A DNA stretch of 64,000 bases from Streptomyces qinglanensis (lineage in GTDB: Bacteria > Actinomycetota > Actinomycetes > Streptomycetales > Streptomycetaceae): positions 310,001-374,000 of the forward strand of contig NZ_FOGO01000003.1 in the NCBI RefSeq assembly GCF_900111245.1, given 5' to 3'. Position 1 is the first letter of the stretch, and the number at the start of each line of letters is the position of its first letter. The notes beneath the pieces were generated by a model. The model did not search any database. It was not told where the DNA came from and worked only from the letters and a program-made list of their open reading frames with translations. Below are positions 8,769-17,567 of the stretch, piece after piece. The position numbers and the translations under genes are program-made.

Positions 8769-10885
8769 CCACCACGGCGAAGCCCCGGACCGTCGGTGCC
8801 GCCCGCACCCGCGTCGAGGGCCGGGAGAAGGTGACCGGCGCGGCACGGTACGCGAGCGAGCAGCCCTTCGAGGAGCTGGCGCACGGCTGGCTGGTCCTCT
8901 CGACCGTCGCCCGCGGCCGCGTCCGCGCGGTCGGCGAGGAGGCGGTGCGGACCCTGCCCGGTGTGCTGACCGTGCTCCACTCCGGGAACGCACCGCGCCT
9001 GACGACGGACTTCGTCTCCCTGCTCGGCCCGCCCGATCCCGTCGTCGCGCTCTTCCAGCACGACCGGGTGCCGCACCTGGGATGGCCGGTGGCGCTGGTC
9101 GTCGCGGAGACGCCCGAGCAGGCACGGGAGGCCGCCGAGGCGCTGGTGGTGGAGTACGACGAGGAACCGCACGACGTCGCCTTCCGCGCCGGCCGGCCCG
9201 GCACCTACACGCCCGAGGACGGCAGCGCCGTGGCGGCGAAGGGCGACCTGGAAGCCGAACTGGCCTCCTCCAGTGTGCTGGTGGATGCCTCGTACACCAC
9301 CCCCGAGCAGCACCACAGCGCCATGGAACCGCATGCCGCCACCGCCCGCTGGGCGGAGGGGCGGCTGGAGGTGCTCGACACCAACCAGGGCACCGGGTGG
9401 GTGGCGGGCGATCTGGCCCAGCTGTTCTCGCTGGACGCCTCCTCGGTACGGGTGCGCTCGGAGCACATCGGCGGGGCCTTCGGCTCCAAGGGCGTCCGGC
9501 CGCACCAGGTGGGCGCTGTGATGGCGGCGACCGTCCTGCACCGGCCGGTCCGCCTGGCGCTGACCCGCCGCCAGGTGTTCGCGGTCACCGGCTACCGCAG
9601 CCCCACCGCGCAGCGGGTGCGGCTCGGCGCGGATCCGGACGGGCGGCTGCGCGCGTTCGGGCACGAGGCGCTCAACCTCACCTCGACGCTGCGCCCGTTC
9701 GTGGAGACGAGCGCCGTCTTCGGGCGGGTCATGTACGACGCGCGGGCGCACCACACCGCGCACCGCCTCGTCGGCCTCGACATGCCGACGCCCACCTGGA
9801 TGCGGGCACCCGGCGAGGCGCCGGGGTCCTTCGCGGTGGAGTCGGCGCTCGACGAGCTGGCCGAGCGGCTGGACATGGACCCGATCGCGCTGCGGGCGCG
9901 CAACGAGCCGGAGACCGGACCGCTCTCCGGCCTGCCCTTCAGCAGCCGCAACCTGCTGGGCTGCTTCGAGGAGGGCGCCCGCCGGTTCGGCTGGGCCGGG
10001 CGCGACCCGCGGCCGCGGCTGCGCCGCGAGGGCCGGTGGCTGCTGGGTACCGGAACGGCCGCCGCCACCTACCCGTCCGGGGCCGCGCCCTCGACCGCCT
10101 CCGTGACGGCCGAGCCGGACGGCGGCTTCACCGTGCGGATCTCCGCGGCGGACGTGGGCACCGGCGCCCGCACGGCCCTCACCCTCGTCGCCGCGGAAGC
10201 GCTCGACGTGGATCCCGAGCGGGTGACCGTCCGGATCGGGGACAGCGACTTCGGCCAGGCATGGGTCGCCGGCGGCTCCATGGGCACCCGTTCGTGGTCC
10301 CTGGCCGTCGTCTCGGCGGCCGAGGAGCTGCGCGGCCGGCTGGCGCTGTCCGACGGCGACATCCCGCCGGAGGGCATCACCGCGCGCACGGACACCGCGG
10401 GGCTGCTCGCCGAGCTCGCCAAGAAGGAACGGCACTCCTTCGGGGCGCAGTTCGCCGAGGTGGCCGTCGACGTGACCACCGGCGAGGTCCGCGTGCGGCG
10501 CATGCTGGGGGTGTTCGCGGCGGGCCGGATCATCAACCCGCTCACCGCCCGCAGCCAGCTCGTCGGCGGCATGATCTGGGGCCTGTCCATGGCCCTCCAC
10601 GAGGAGGCGGTGCGGGACGCGGCATCGGGCGGCCAGGTCGGGGCGGATTTCGCCGGCTACCACATCGCCGCCAACGCGGACGTGCCGGTCATCGAGGCGG
10701 ACTGGATCGACGACCCCGTCCCCGACGACCCGGTGGGGGTCAAGGGCATCGGCGAAATCGGGATCGTGGGCGCGGCCGCGGCCATCTCCAACGCGGTCTG
10801 GCACGCGACCGGTGTCCGCCACCGGGACCTTCCGCTGCGTCCGGACCGCATTCTGCAGGCGGAGGAGACCGGGCCCGGCGCCTGA
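8765..10885 (+). CDS. Molybdenum hydroxylase, molybdopterin-binding subunit
   Basis: This 706-residue catalytic subunit contains the a/b-hammerhead domain (about 15-125) and the two molybdopterin-binding domains, with GGAFGSKG and the active-site glutamate block GVKGIGEIGIVGAA near residue 660. It belongs to the YagR/PaoC-like aldehyde oxidoreductase branch of the xanthine dehydrogenase family. Substrates of this branch are aromatic and aliphatic aldehydes, but the substrate here is unknown. It starts at ATG 8765, overlapping the previous stop (ATGA). No XdhC/PaoD cofactor-insertion gene is adjacent, so maturation must rely on a gene elsewhere. Confidence 0.92.
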   Translation: MTTTAKPRTVGAARTRVEGREKVTGAARYASEQPFEELAHGWLVLSTVARGRVRAVGEEAVRTLPGVLTVLHSGNAPRLTTDFVSLLGPPDPVVALFQHDRVPHLGWPVALVVAETPEQAREAAEALVVEYDEEPHDVAFRAGRPGTYTPEDGSAVAAKGDLEAELASSSVLVDASYTTPEQHHSAMEPHAATARWAEGRLEVLDTNQGTGWVAGDLAQLFSLDASSVRVRSEHIGGAFGSKGVRPHQVGAVMAATVLHRPVRLALTRRQVFAVTGYRSPTAQRVRLGADPDGRLRAFGHEALNLTSTLRPFVETSAVFGRVMYDARAHHTAHRLVGLDMPTPTWMRAPGEAPGSFAVESALDELAERLDMDPIALRARNEPETGPLSGLPFSSRNLLGCFEEGARRFGWAGRDPRPRLRREGRWLLGTGTAAATYPSGAAPSTASVTAEPDGGFTVRISAADVGTGARTALTLVAAEALDVDPERVTVRIGDSDFGQAWVAGGSMGTRSWSLAVVSAAEELRGRLALSDGDIPPEGITARTDTAGLLAELAKKERHSFGAQFAEVAVDVTTGEVRVRRMLGVFAAGRIINPLTARSQLVGGMIWGLSMALHEEAVRDAASGGQVGADFAGYHIAANADVPVIEADWIDDPVPDDPVGVKGIGEIGIVGAAAAISNAVWHATGVRHRDLPLRPDRILQAEETGPGA

Positions 10886-10906
10886 TCCCGCACGGGGCAG
10901 CCGAAA

Positions 10907-10942
10907 CGGGGGCGGCCCGCGGCGCACGCCGGGCCGCCCCCG
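10907..10942. terminator. Terminator between convergent operon and LysR gene
   Basis: A perfect 13-bp stem (10907-10919 with 10930-10942, 10-nt loop) lies 21 bp after the operon stop and before the convergent LysR stop. Confidence 0.75.
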
Positions 10943-11025
10943 CATCCGCCCGGCGCCCCTGGACCGCATCGGCCGGGCGGCGGTGCTTTCGGCCGCCGGG
11001 GCTGTGTTCGCGGCGGCCGGGAAGG

Positions 11026-11976
11026 TCAGCCGAGCGCCACGCCTCCCTCCCCCGCGGGCTGTCGCCCCTGCTCACCCGCCGGGGCACAGGCCGCCGCGCG
11101 CAGCACGTCGACCAGCGCCGCCACCGTCGGCCGGTGCCGCGCGACGGAGCGGCAGACCGCCACGATGTGCCGCTCCACGGTGTCGCTCAGCCCGAGGACG
11201 TCGAGCTGCGAGGGGCGCAGCCGCAGCATCAGATCCGTCACCAGGCTGACCCCCACCCCGGTCTCGACGAGGGCCAGTGTCGCGGCGGTGTCGGTCACCT
11301 CGTGCAGCACCCGCGGTTCGAAACCGGCCCGGCGGCAGGCGGTGAGCGCCGCGCGGCCGTAGTAGCTCGCGGCGGGCGGCAGGATCCAGCCCCGCTCCCG
11401 CATCTCGTGCAGCGCGACCGTCCGACGGCCGGGCAGGTCGCCCGCGGGTGCGGCGAGGGAGAACCGCTCGCGGGAGAGCGGCAGCACACACAGCGACGCG
11501 TCCCGCGGGAGGGGCACGTCCGGATAGTCCAGGCCCAGGGCCAGCTCCACGGAGCCGCCGGCCACCGCGTCGTACACGTCGTCCACGTCCATGTCGCGGC
11601 TGCGCACGGTGATGCCCGGGCAGGTCTCCCGGGCGCGCCGGAGCGCGAGCGGCAGGATCTCGGCGGCGGCCGTGGCGAAGAGGCCGACCCGCAGCGTCCC
11701 GGAGACCTCGTGGCGGGTGCGCTCCAGTGCCTCCACGGCTTCGGCCTCCGTGGCCAGGATGCGCTCGGCGTGGGCCGCCAACGTCACGCCCGCATCGGTC
11801 AGTTCGACCCGGCGTCCCACCCGCCGCAGCAGCTCCATGCCGGTGGACCTCTCCAGCGCGGCGATCTGCTGGGAGACCCCGCCGGGCGTGTAGCCGAGGG
11901 AGCGCGCGACCGCGGTGACCGTGCCCCGCCGGGTCAGCTCCACCAGCGACCGCAATTGCGGACTCGTCCATTCCAT
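11026..11976 (-). CDS. LysR-family regulator of the lysine/pipecolate operon
   Basis: This 316-residue LysR-type regulator has a typical winged helix (LRSLVELTRRGTVTAVARSL...GVSQQIAALE, about residues 7-50) and a periplasmic-binding-protein-like effector domain. It is divergent from a three-gene operon for pipecolate/aminoadipate breakdown, with three AACGGT/ACCGTT half-sites in the shared intergenic region, so it most likely controls that operon (inference). Lysine, pipecolate or 2-aminoadipate are the natural candidate effectors. It starts at ATG 11976. Confidence 0.92.
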   Translation of the reverse strand: MEWTSPQLRSLVELTRRGTVTAVARSLGYTPGGVSQQIAALERSTGMELLRRVGRRVELTDAGVTLAAHAERILATEAEAVEALERTRHEVSGTLRVGLFATAAAEILPLALRRARETCPGITVRSRDMDVDDVYDAVAGGSVELALGLDYPDVPLPRDASLCVLPLSRERFSLAAPAGDLPGRRTVALHEMRERGWILPPAASYYGRAALTACRRAGFEPRVLHEVTDTAATLALVETGVGVSLVTDLMLRLRPSQLDVLGLSDTVERHIVAVCRSVARHRPTVAALVDVLRAAACAPAGEQGRQPAGEGGVALG

Positions 11977-11980
11977 GCAG

Positions 11981-12027
11981 GAACGGTAAACGAATCCGAG
12001 CAGAAACCGTTCATGGACGTCAACGGT
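11981..12027. promoter_or_regulatory. LysR operator with three half-sites
   Basis: GAACGGT (11981-11987) faces ACCGTTC (12006-12012), and a third half-site AACGGT follows at 12022-12027. They lie between the divergent LysR gene and the FAD oxidase gene, as expected for recognition and activation sites of a LysR tetramer. Confidence 0.55.
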
Positions 12028-12146
12028 CGCGCTGCGCCACGATGTGGAGCAGCACGCTGATCAGCACCGCCGCACTGACAGCAGCGCCGCGTCCGGGCCC
12101 GGGCCGCTCGCCCGTCCCCGCCGTCGGCCCTCGGAAGGGACCGCCT

Positions 12147-13319
12147 ATGTCCTCCTCCGCTTTCCGTACCGTTCCGGACTCCGCCGACGTCGTGATCATC
12201 GGCGGTGGTGTGATGGGCGCCAGCGCCGCGTTCCACCTCGCCGAAGCCGGGGTGCGCGACATCGTCCTCCTCGAACGCGGCGAACTGGGCTGCGGCAGCT
12301 CGGGGAAACCGATCGGCGGCGTCCGCGCCCAGTTCTCCGACCCGCTCAACATCGAACTGGGCCGGCGCAGTCTGGACGCCTACCGCGCCTTCGGCGAGCG
12401 CCCCGGTACGGACATCGGGTTCGCACCCGTCGGCTACCTGTTCCTGCTCGACAGCGCGGAGCAGGAGGCGGACTTCGCCACCGGTGTCGGCGTCCAGAAC
12501 AGTCTCGGCGTGCCCAGCCGCATGATCGGCCCGGACGAGGCGCGGCGGCTGTGCCCCTGGCTGAGCACCGACGGCCTGGTGGCCGCCGCCTACTGCCCCT
12601 CGGCGGGCCACGCGCGCCCGGGCGCAGTGGTGCGGGGCTACGCTCACGCCGCGGCCGCCGGAGGCGTGCGGCTCGCCGAGCACACCGAGGTGACCGGCCT
12701 CGGGACGACCGGCGGCCGGGTGACCCGCGTGCACACCAGCCGGGGACGGATCTCCTGCGGCAGCGTCATCTGCGCGGCGGGAGCGTGGTCCGGGCAGATC
12801 GGCGACATGGCGGGCGTCAGCCTCCCGGTACGCCCGGTGCGACGGCAACTGGCGTTCACCGCACCGATGGCCCCGGACACGCCCCGTCTCCCCTTCACCA
12901 TCGACTTCTCCTCCAGCGCCTACTTCCACAACAGCGACGACGGGCTGCTGTTCGGGCTCGCCGACCCGGACGAGGCCGAGGGCTTCGACACCACCTGGAC
13001 ACCGGGCTGGCTGGAGCGCTTCCGCGCCGTGATGCGCCGCCGCGCGCCCGCCCTGGCCGACATGGAGACCGTCGGCGGCTGGGCCGGGCTCTACGAGAAC
13101 ACCCCGGACCACAACGCGCTCATCGGCCGCTCCGGCGAGCTGGAGAACTTCCTGTACGCCACGGGGTTCTCCGGACACGGCTTCCTCCAGGCGCCCGCGG
13201 TGGGCGAGGTCGTCCGCGACCTCCACCTGGGGCGCCGTCCGTTCGCCGACCCCGCGCCGTTCAGTGCCGACCGGTTCCGCGCCGGGTCCGGAATCCGCCC
13301 CGAGGCCCACGTCGTGTGA
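12147..13319 (+). CDS. FAD-dependent amine oxidoreductase (DAO family), probable pipecolate oxidase
   Basis: This 390-residue flavoprotein of the D-amino-acid oxidase/sarcosine oxidase beta family has the dinucleotide motif IIGGGVMGASAAFHLAE (about 17-33) and the C-terminal FAD-contact region ATGFSGHGFLQAPAVG. It is the first gene of an operon with hglS and an AmaB-type dehydrogenase. That context suggests oxidation of L-pipecolate, or a related lysine-derived amine, to piperideine-6-carboxylate, as done by AmaA in Pseudomonas (inference). Other DAO substrates such as sarcosine or proline cannot be excluded from sequence. It starts at ATG 12147 with GGAAGGGA upstream. Confidence 0.87.
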   Translation: MSSSAFRTVPDSADVVIIGGGVMGASAAFHLAEAGVRDIVLLERGELGCGSSGKPIGGVRAQFSDPLNIELGRRSLDAYRAFGERPGTDIGFAPVGYLFLLDSAEQEADFATGVGVQNSLGVPSRMIGPDEARRLCPWLSTDGLVAAAYCPSAGHARPGAVVRGYAHAAAAGGVRLAEHTEVTGLGTTGGRVTRVHTSRGRISCGSVICAAGAWSGQIGDMAGVSLPVRPVRRQLAFTAPMAPDTPRLPFTIDFSSSAYFHNSDDGLLFGLADPDEAEGFDTTWTPGWLERFRAVMRRRAPALADMETVGGWAGLYENTPDHNALIGRSGELENFLYATGFSGHGFLQAPAVGEVVRDLHLGRRPFADPAPFSADRFRAGSGIRPEAHVV

Positions 13320-13348
13320 GCCCGTGCCCCCGGAAGGAAGGGCGAACC

Positions 13349-14809
13349 GTGAAGAGAGTCGAACAGTGGCGGCTGCGGGCCGCGTTCGCCGCGCGGCTGT
13401 CGCGGATGTACGGGAAGGAAGTACCCGCCTACACCACCCTGGTGGAGGTCTCCCACGAGGTCAACGAGGACGTCCTGCGCGCCCGGGGCAGCGCGGCCGA
13501 ACGCCTGGGATCCCTCAGCCGGGTGACCGCGGAGCGGCACGGTGCCATCCGCGTGGGCACACCCGCCGAACTGGGGCAGGCCGCCCGGGTCTTCGCGGCC
13601 CTGGGCATGCGTCCGGTCGGCTTCTACGACCTCCGCGAGGCCGCGGCCAGCGCCGTCCCCGTCGTCTCCACCGCGTTCCGGCCCGTCGAGGCCGAGGAGC
13701 TGGCACGCAACCCCTTCCGCGTCTTCACCTCCCTGCTCACTCCGGCCGACCCCCGGTTCTTCGACCCCGGACTCCGGGCCCGGCTGGAGACCTTCCTCGC
13801 CGGCCGCGAGCTCTTCCCGCCGGAGCTGCTGACCCTGGCCGACCGGGCCGCCGCCGAGCAGGAACTGCCGCCGGAGCAGGCCGAGCGCTTCCTCCGGCTC
13901 GCCGTCGGCGCCTTCGAGCTGTCCCGCGAACCGGTCGACCGGGCCTGGTACCGGACCCTGGAGCGGGTCTCGGCCGTGGCGGCGGACATCGGCGGGGTCC
14001 GCAGCACGCACATCAACCACCTCACCCCGCGGGTACTCGACATCGACGCGCTCTACCGCCGGATGGCCGCGCGCGGCATCGAGATGATCGACACCATTCA
14101 GGGCCCGCCCGCCTGGCCAGGGCCCGACGTGCTGCTGCGGCAGACCTCCTTCCGGGCGCTGGCCGAACCCCGGGCGATGCGCACCCCGGACGGCGATGTG
14201 GCCGAGGGTGCGCTGCGAGTGCGCTTCGGTGAGGTCGAGGCGCGCGGTATCGCCCTCACCCGGGAGGGCCGCGCCCGCTACGACGAGCTGGTCGGCCTGG
14301 TCGACCGGCGCAGCGCGCAGGCGCCCGAACGGCCGCGCGAGGAGATCGCCCGGGAGGTGTGGGAGCAGCATCTCCCCCGCACCGAGCAGGAACTCGCCGC
14401 GCGCGGACTGGCGCACTTCACCTACCGCACGTCCGCCGACCCGCCCCGCGACGGCACCCGGCCCCCGGCCGACATCGGCGCACTGCTGCGGCGCGGGTGG
14501 GTCGAGGCCGAGCCCCTCGTCTACGAGGACTTCCTGCCCCGCTCCGCAGCCGGCATCTTCCAGTCCAACCTCACCTCGCAGGGCACCCGCGACAACTCGC
14601 GGGAGGCCGCCGCCTACGACGCCGAGTGGCTCTCCGGTGCCCTGCAGTGCGAGGTGCTCGACCCCTACGTGCTCTACGAGCGGCAGCAGAACAGCTCGCT
14701 GTCCCGGGTCGCGCACGCGCTGGGGCTGGAACGCACCGGCCTCGTCCGCCCCGTCCGCCCCACCCGCCCCCTCCACTGCGAACACCCCGGACACCCCGAA
14801 CACCCCTGA
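13349..14809 (+). CDS. hglS: 2-oxoadipate dioxygenase/decarboxylase
   Basis: This 486-residue protein is of the DUF1338/YdcJ family. The characterised member HglS converts 2-oxoadipate to D-2-hydroxyglutarate with Fe(II) and O2. The metal site is recognisable: RHGAIR (His64, and Arg68 at the substrate arginine position), HINHLTPR (His221/His224) and FGEVEARG (Glu295), with spacing close to HglS. The C-terminal block RSAAGIFQSN is also typical. It starts at GTG 13349 with GGAAGG upstream, 29 bp after the oxidase. It ends 2 bp before the dehydrogenase start, consistent with one operon. The Pro/His-rich tail after about residue 470 is not conserved. Confidence 0.9.
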   Translation: MKRVEQWRLRAAFAARLSRMYGKEVPAYTTLVEVSHEVNEDVLRARGSAAERLGSLSRVTAERHGAIRVGTPAELGQAARVFAALGMRPVGFYDLREAAASAVPVVSTAFRPVEAEELARNPFRVFTSLLTPADPRFFDPGLRARLETFLAGRELFPPELLTLADRAAAEQELPPEQAERFLRLAVGAFELSREPVDRAWYRTLERVSAVAADIGGVRSTHINHLTPRVLDIDALYRRMAARGIEMIDTIQGPPAWPGPDVLLRQTSFRALAEPRAMRTPDGDVAEGALRVRFGEVEARGIALTREGRARYDELVGLVDRRSAQAPERPREEIAREVWEQHLPRTEQELAARGLAHFTYRTSADPPRDGTRPPADIGALLRRGWVEAEPLVYEDFLPRSAAGIFQSNLTSQGTRDNSREAAAYDAEWLSGALQCEVLDPYVLYERQQNSSLSRVAHALGLERTGLVRPVRPTRPLHCEHPGHPEHP

Positions 14810-14811
14810 GG

Positions 14812-16347
14812 ATGACCATGACCAGCACCGCCCTGCCCAGTACGGACGACCTGCGGGCCCGCGCCCGCGCCCGCCTCGACGCGATCGGCGTGCGGATCCC
14901 GGAAGGCAGCGACTTCCCGGCCCGGACCCCGCTCACCGGGGAGCGCCTCTTCGGGCTCCGGGCCGCCACCGCTGCCGACACCGAGAGGGCCGTCGCCGAA
15001 GCGCGCGCGGCGTTCCTCACCTGGCGCAGTACGCCCGCACCGCACCGCGGGGAACTCGTACGCAGGCTCGGAGAGCTGCTGCGCGAGCACAAGAGCGACC
15101 TCGCCGATCTCGTGACGATCGAGGCGGGCAAGATCAGGTCCGAATCCCTGGGCGAGGTCCAGGAGATGATCGACATCTGCGACTTCGCCGTCGGTCTGTC
15201 GCGGCAGTTGTACGGTCGCACCATCGCCTCCGAGCGCCCCGGGCACCGACTCGCCGAGACCTGGCACCCGCTCGGGGTGGTCGGCGTCATCTCCGCCTTC
15301 AACTTCCCCGCGGCCGTGTGGTCGTGGAACACCGCTGTCGCGCTGGCCTGCGGGGACACGGTCGTCTGGAAGCCCTCGGAGCTGACCCCGCTCACCTCCC
15401 TGGCCTGCGACCGCCTGCTGGCCCGCGCCGCCGACGACATCGGGGCGCCCCCTGCGGTGCACCGCCTGCTGCTCGGCGACCGGTCGGTCGGCCGGCAGCT
15501 CGTGGACGACCCGCGGATCGCCCTGCTCAGCGCCACCGGTTCGACCCGCATGGGCCGCGAGACAGCGCCCCGCGTCGCGGCCCGGCTCGGCCGCAGCCTG
15601 CTGGAACTCGGCGGCAACAACGCCGCGATCGTCGCCCCGTCGGCCGATCTCGACCTCGCCGTGCAGGGGATCGTCTTCGCCGCGGCGGGCACCGCGGGGC
15701 AGCGCTGCACGACCCTGCGCCGCCTCCTCGTCCACCGGGACGTCGCCGAGACGCTGACCGCGCGGCTGGTGGCGGCCTACCGCACGCTGCCGGTCGGCGA
15801 CCCGTTCGACGACCGCACGCTGGTCGGTCCGCTGATCTCCCTCCCGGCCCTGGAGGAGATGGACGGCGCGCTGGCCCGGGCCCGGGCGGCGGGAGGCGAG
15901 ATCCTGGCCGGAGGCCGCCGCAGGCTCGCTGACGCCGCCCCGGGAGCCGCCTACTGCGAACCGGCTCTGGTCCGCGTCGAGGAGCAGTTCGACGTCGTAC
16001 GGGAAGAGACCTTCGCACCGATCCTCTACGTCCTCGCCTACGACACCCTCGAGGAAGCGCTGGCTCTGCACAACGACGTCCCGCAGGGCCTCTCCTCCAG
16101 CATCTTCACCCGGGACCAGCGGGAGGCCGAGGTCTTCCTCTCCGCCGCGGGCTCCGACTGCGGAATCGCCAACGTCAACATCGGTACCTCGGGAGCGGAG
16201 ATCGGCGGGGCCTTCGGCGGGGAGAAGGACACCGGCGGCGGGCGCGAGTCGGGCTCCGACGCCTGGAAGTCCTACATGCGCTCGGCGACCAGCACCGTCA
16301 ACTACTCCGGTGAACTCTCCCTGGCCCAGAACGTCAGCTTCCTGTGA
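14812..16347 (+). CDS. amaB: L-aminoadipate-semialdehyde/P6C dehydrogenase (ALDH7)
   Basis: This 511-residue aldehyde dehydrogenase is of the ALDH7 (antiquitin/AmaB) type. The catalytic Cys299 in GQRCTTLRR and the general base Glu265 in LLELGGNN are present. The C-terminal signature GGAFGGEKDTGGGRESGSD is specific to this subfamily. It oxidises 2-aminoadipate 6-semialdehyde, in equilibrium with piperideine-6-carboxylate, to 2-aminoadipate using NAD. Together with the upstream oxidase and HglS this reconstructs pipecolate to 2-aminoadipate, then 2-oxoadipate to 2-hydroxyglutarate. The aminotransferase step is not encoded here. It starts at ATG 14812 or 14818. Confidence 0.92.
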   Translation: MTMTSTALPSTDDLRARARARLDAIGVRIPEGSDFPARTPLTGERLFGLRAATAADTERAVAEARAAFLTWRSTPAPHRGELVRRLGELLREHKSDLADLVTIEAGKIRSESLGEVQEMIDICDFAVGLSRQLYGRTIASERPGHRLAETWHPLGVVGVISAFNFPAAVWSWNTAVALACGDTVVWKPSELTPLTSLACDRLLARAADDIGAPPAVHRLLLGDRSVGRQLVDDPRIALLSATGSTRMGRETAPRVAARLGRSLLELGGNNAAIVAPSADLDLAVQGIVFAAAGTAGQRCTTLRRLLVHRDVAETLTARLVAAYRTLPVGDPFDDRTLVGPLISLPALEEMDGALARARAAGGEILAGGRRRLADAAPGAAYCEPALVRVEEQFDVVREETFAPILYVLAYDTLEEALALHNDVPQGLSSSIFTRDQREAEVFLSAAGSDCGIANVNIGTSGAEIGGAFGGEKDTGGGRESGSDAWKSYMRSATSTVNYSGELSLAQNVSFL

Positions 16348-16648
16348 ACGGCAGCTTCCCCCGTGCACGACCGCTTCCTGTACGCGGCGGCCTCCCGTGC
16401 GCGCCGGACGGGCCGGTCCGCATGCCGCACCCGCAGCAGCCCGCGGCGGCCCTCGCAAGTCCAGGCGGACGGCGGCACGGGGCGGCACGGGGCGCGCCCG
16501 GCGGGACGCATGCGGCCGGGCCGGCGCCTCGTGCCGGAGCGGCTGACCGCGTCCGGCGGCGCTCTTCCGGGGCCGCCGCCCGCAGGACCGGGGGCCCGCA
16601 TACCCTGGCCGGAGCCCACCGCAGGTCCCAGAGCATCCAGGAGCGTCG
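16348..16648. other. 301-bp intergenic region
   Basis: No convincing gene is seen between the dehydrogenase and the SDR. It is GC-rich with several Pro/Arg-rich open frames that show no ribosome site. A possible TACCCT -10 lies about 50 bp before the SDR start. Confidence 0.4.
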
Positions 16649-17422
16649 ATGAGCGCCGCCTCGCCCAGCACCCCGTCCCGCACCGCTGTCGTCACCGGAG
16701 CGAGCAGCGGCATCGGTGCCGCCACCGCACGCCACCTGGCGGCGGCCGGCCACCGGGTCGTGCTGGCCGCGCGCCGCACGGAGCGCATCGCAGCGCTCGC
16801 CGCCGAGCTCGTCGAGGCGGGTCAGCAGGCCGAGGCCCACGCCCTGGACGTGACGGACCGGGCGGCGGTCGACGCGTTCGCCGAGCGGTTCGAGACGCTG
16901 GAGGTGCTGGTCAACAACGCGGGCGGGGCGCTGGGAGCGGACCCGGTCGCCTCCGGCGACCCCGAGGACTGGCGGCGGATGTACGAGACCAACGTGCTGG
17001 GCACCCTGCACACCACGCAGGCGCTGCTGCCCGCGCTGACCGCCGGCGAGGGCACCGTCGTGGTGCTCTCCTCCACCGCGGGCCTCGCGACGTACGAGGG
17101 CGGGGCCGGGTACGTCGCGGCGAAGCACGCCCAGCACGTGCTCGCCGAGACACTGCGTCTGGAGATCGTCGGCAGCCCCGTCCGGGTGATCGAGATCGCG
17201 CCCGGGATGGTCCGGACCGACGAGTTCGCCCTCACCCGCTTCCGCGGCGACGAGGAGAAGGCCGCACGGGTGTACGCGGGTGTGGCCGAGCCGCTGACCG
17301 CGGACGACGTGGCGGACACCATCGCGTGGTGCGTCTCCCGGCCGAGCCACGTCAACGTCGACCTGCTGGTGGTCCGCCCGCGCGCACAGGCGTCCAACAC
17401 GAAGGTGCACCGCGAACCGTGA
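16649..17422 (+). CDS. Short-chain dehydrogenase/reductase (YdfG-like)
   Basis: This classical SDR has 257 residues with the cofactor motif TGASSGIG (16-23), NNAG (89-92), a catalytic Ser in LSSTAG (about 140-145) and Y-x-x-x-K as Tyr155-Lys159. Arg residues after the second strand (AARRTER) favour NADP(H). It resembles the YdfG group, which reduces 3-hydroxy acids or aldehyde-type substrates, but the physiological substrate is open. It starts at ATG 16649 with a GGAG site. It appears monocistronic. Confidence 0.92.
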   Translation: MSAASPSTPSRTAVVTGASSGIGAATARHLAAAGHRVVLAARRTERIAALAAELVEAGQQAEAHALDVTDRAAVDAFAERFETLEVLVNNAGGALGADPVASGDPEDWRRMYETNVLGTLHTTQALLPALTAGEGTVVVLSSTAGLATYEGGAGYVAAKHAQHVLAETLRLEIVGSPVRVIEIAPGMVRTDEFALTRFRGDEEKAARVYAGVAEPLTADDVADTIAWCVSRPSHVNVDLLVVRPRAQASNTKVHREP

Positions 17423-17487
17423 CCCGGCGCGGGCCTGCCGCCGTGATCCCGCGGGCCCGCCGCGGCCGTCCCGTCCGGCGGCTGCCC

Positions 17488-17532
17488 GGGCCCGTGCGCG
17501 CCGGGCCCGTGCGCGCCGGGCCCGTGCGTGCC
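17488..17532 (+). repeat. 15-bp tandem repeat, three copies
   Basis: The unit GGGCCCGTGCGCGCC occurs three times head to tail; the third copy has one substitution. It lies between the convergent SDR gene and the small gene at 17568-17888, and GGGCCC in each unit allows hairpins, so it may serve termination. Confidence 0.8.
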
Positions 17533-17567
17533 GGGCACGGCGGCGCGGGGACCTGCGGCCGGGGCGG

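Noticed and set aside
8696..10969. Long minus-strand open frame (757 codons) over the molybdopterin subunit gene
   Set aside because: Antisense shadow produced by third-position GC bias. The plus-strand gene has the active-site motifs and operon overlap.
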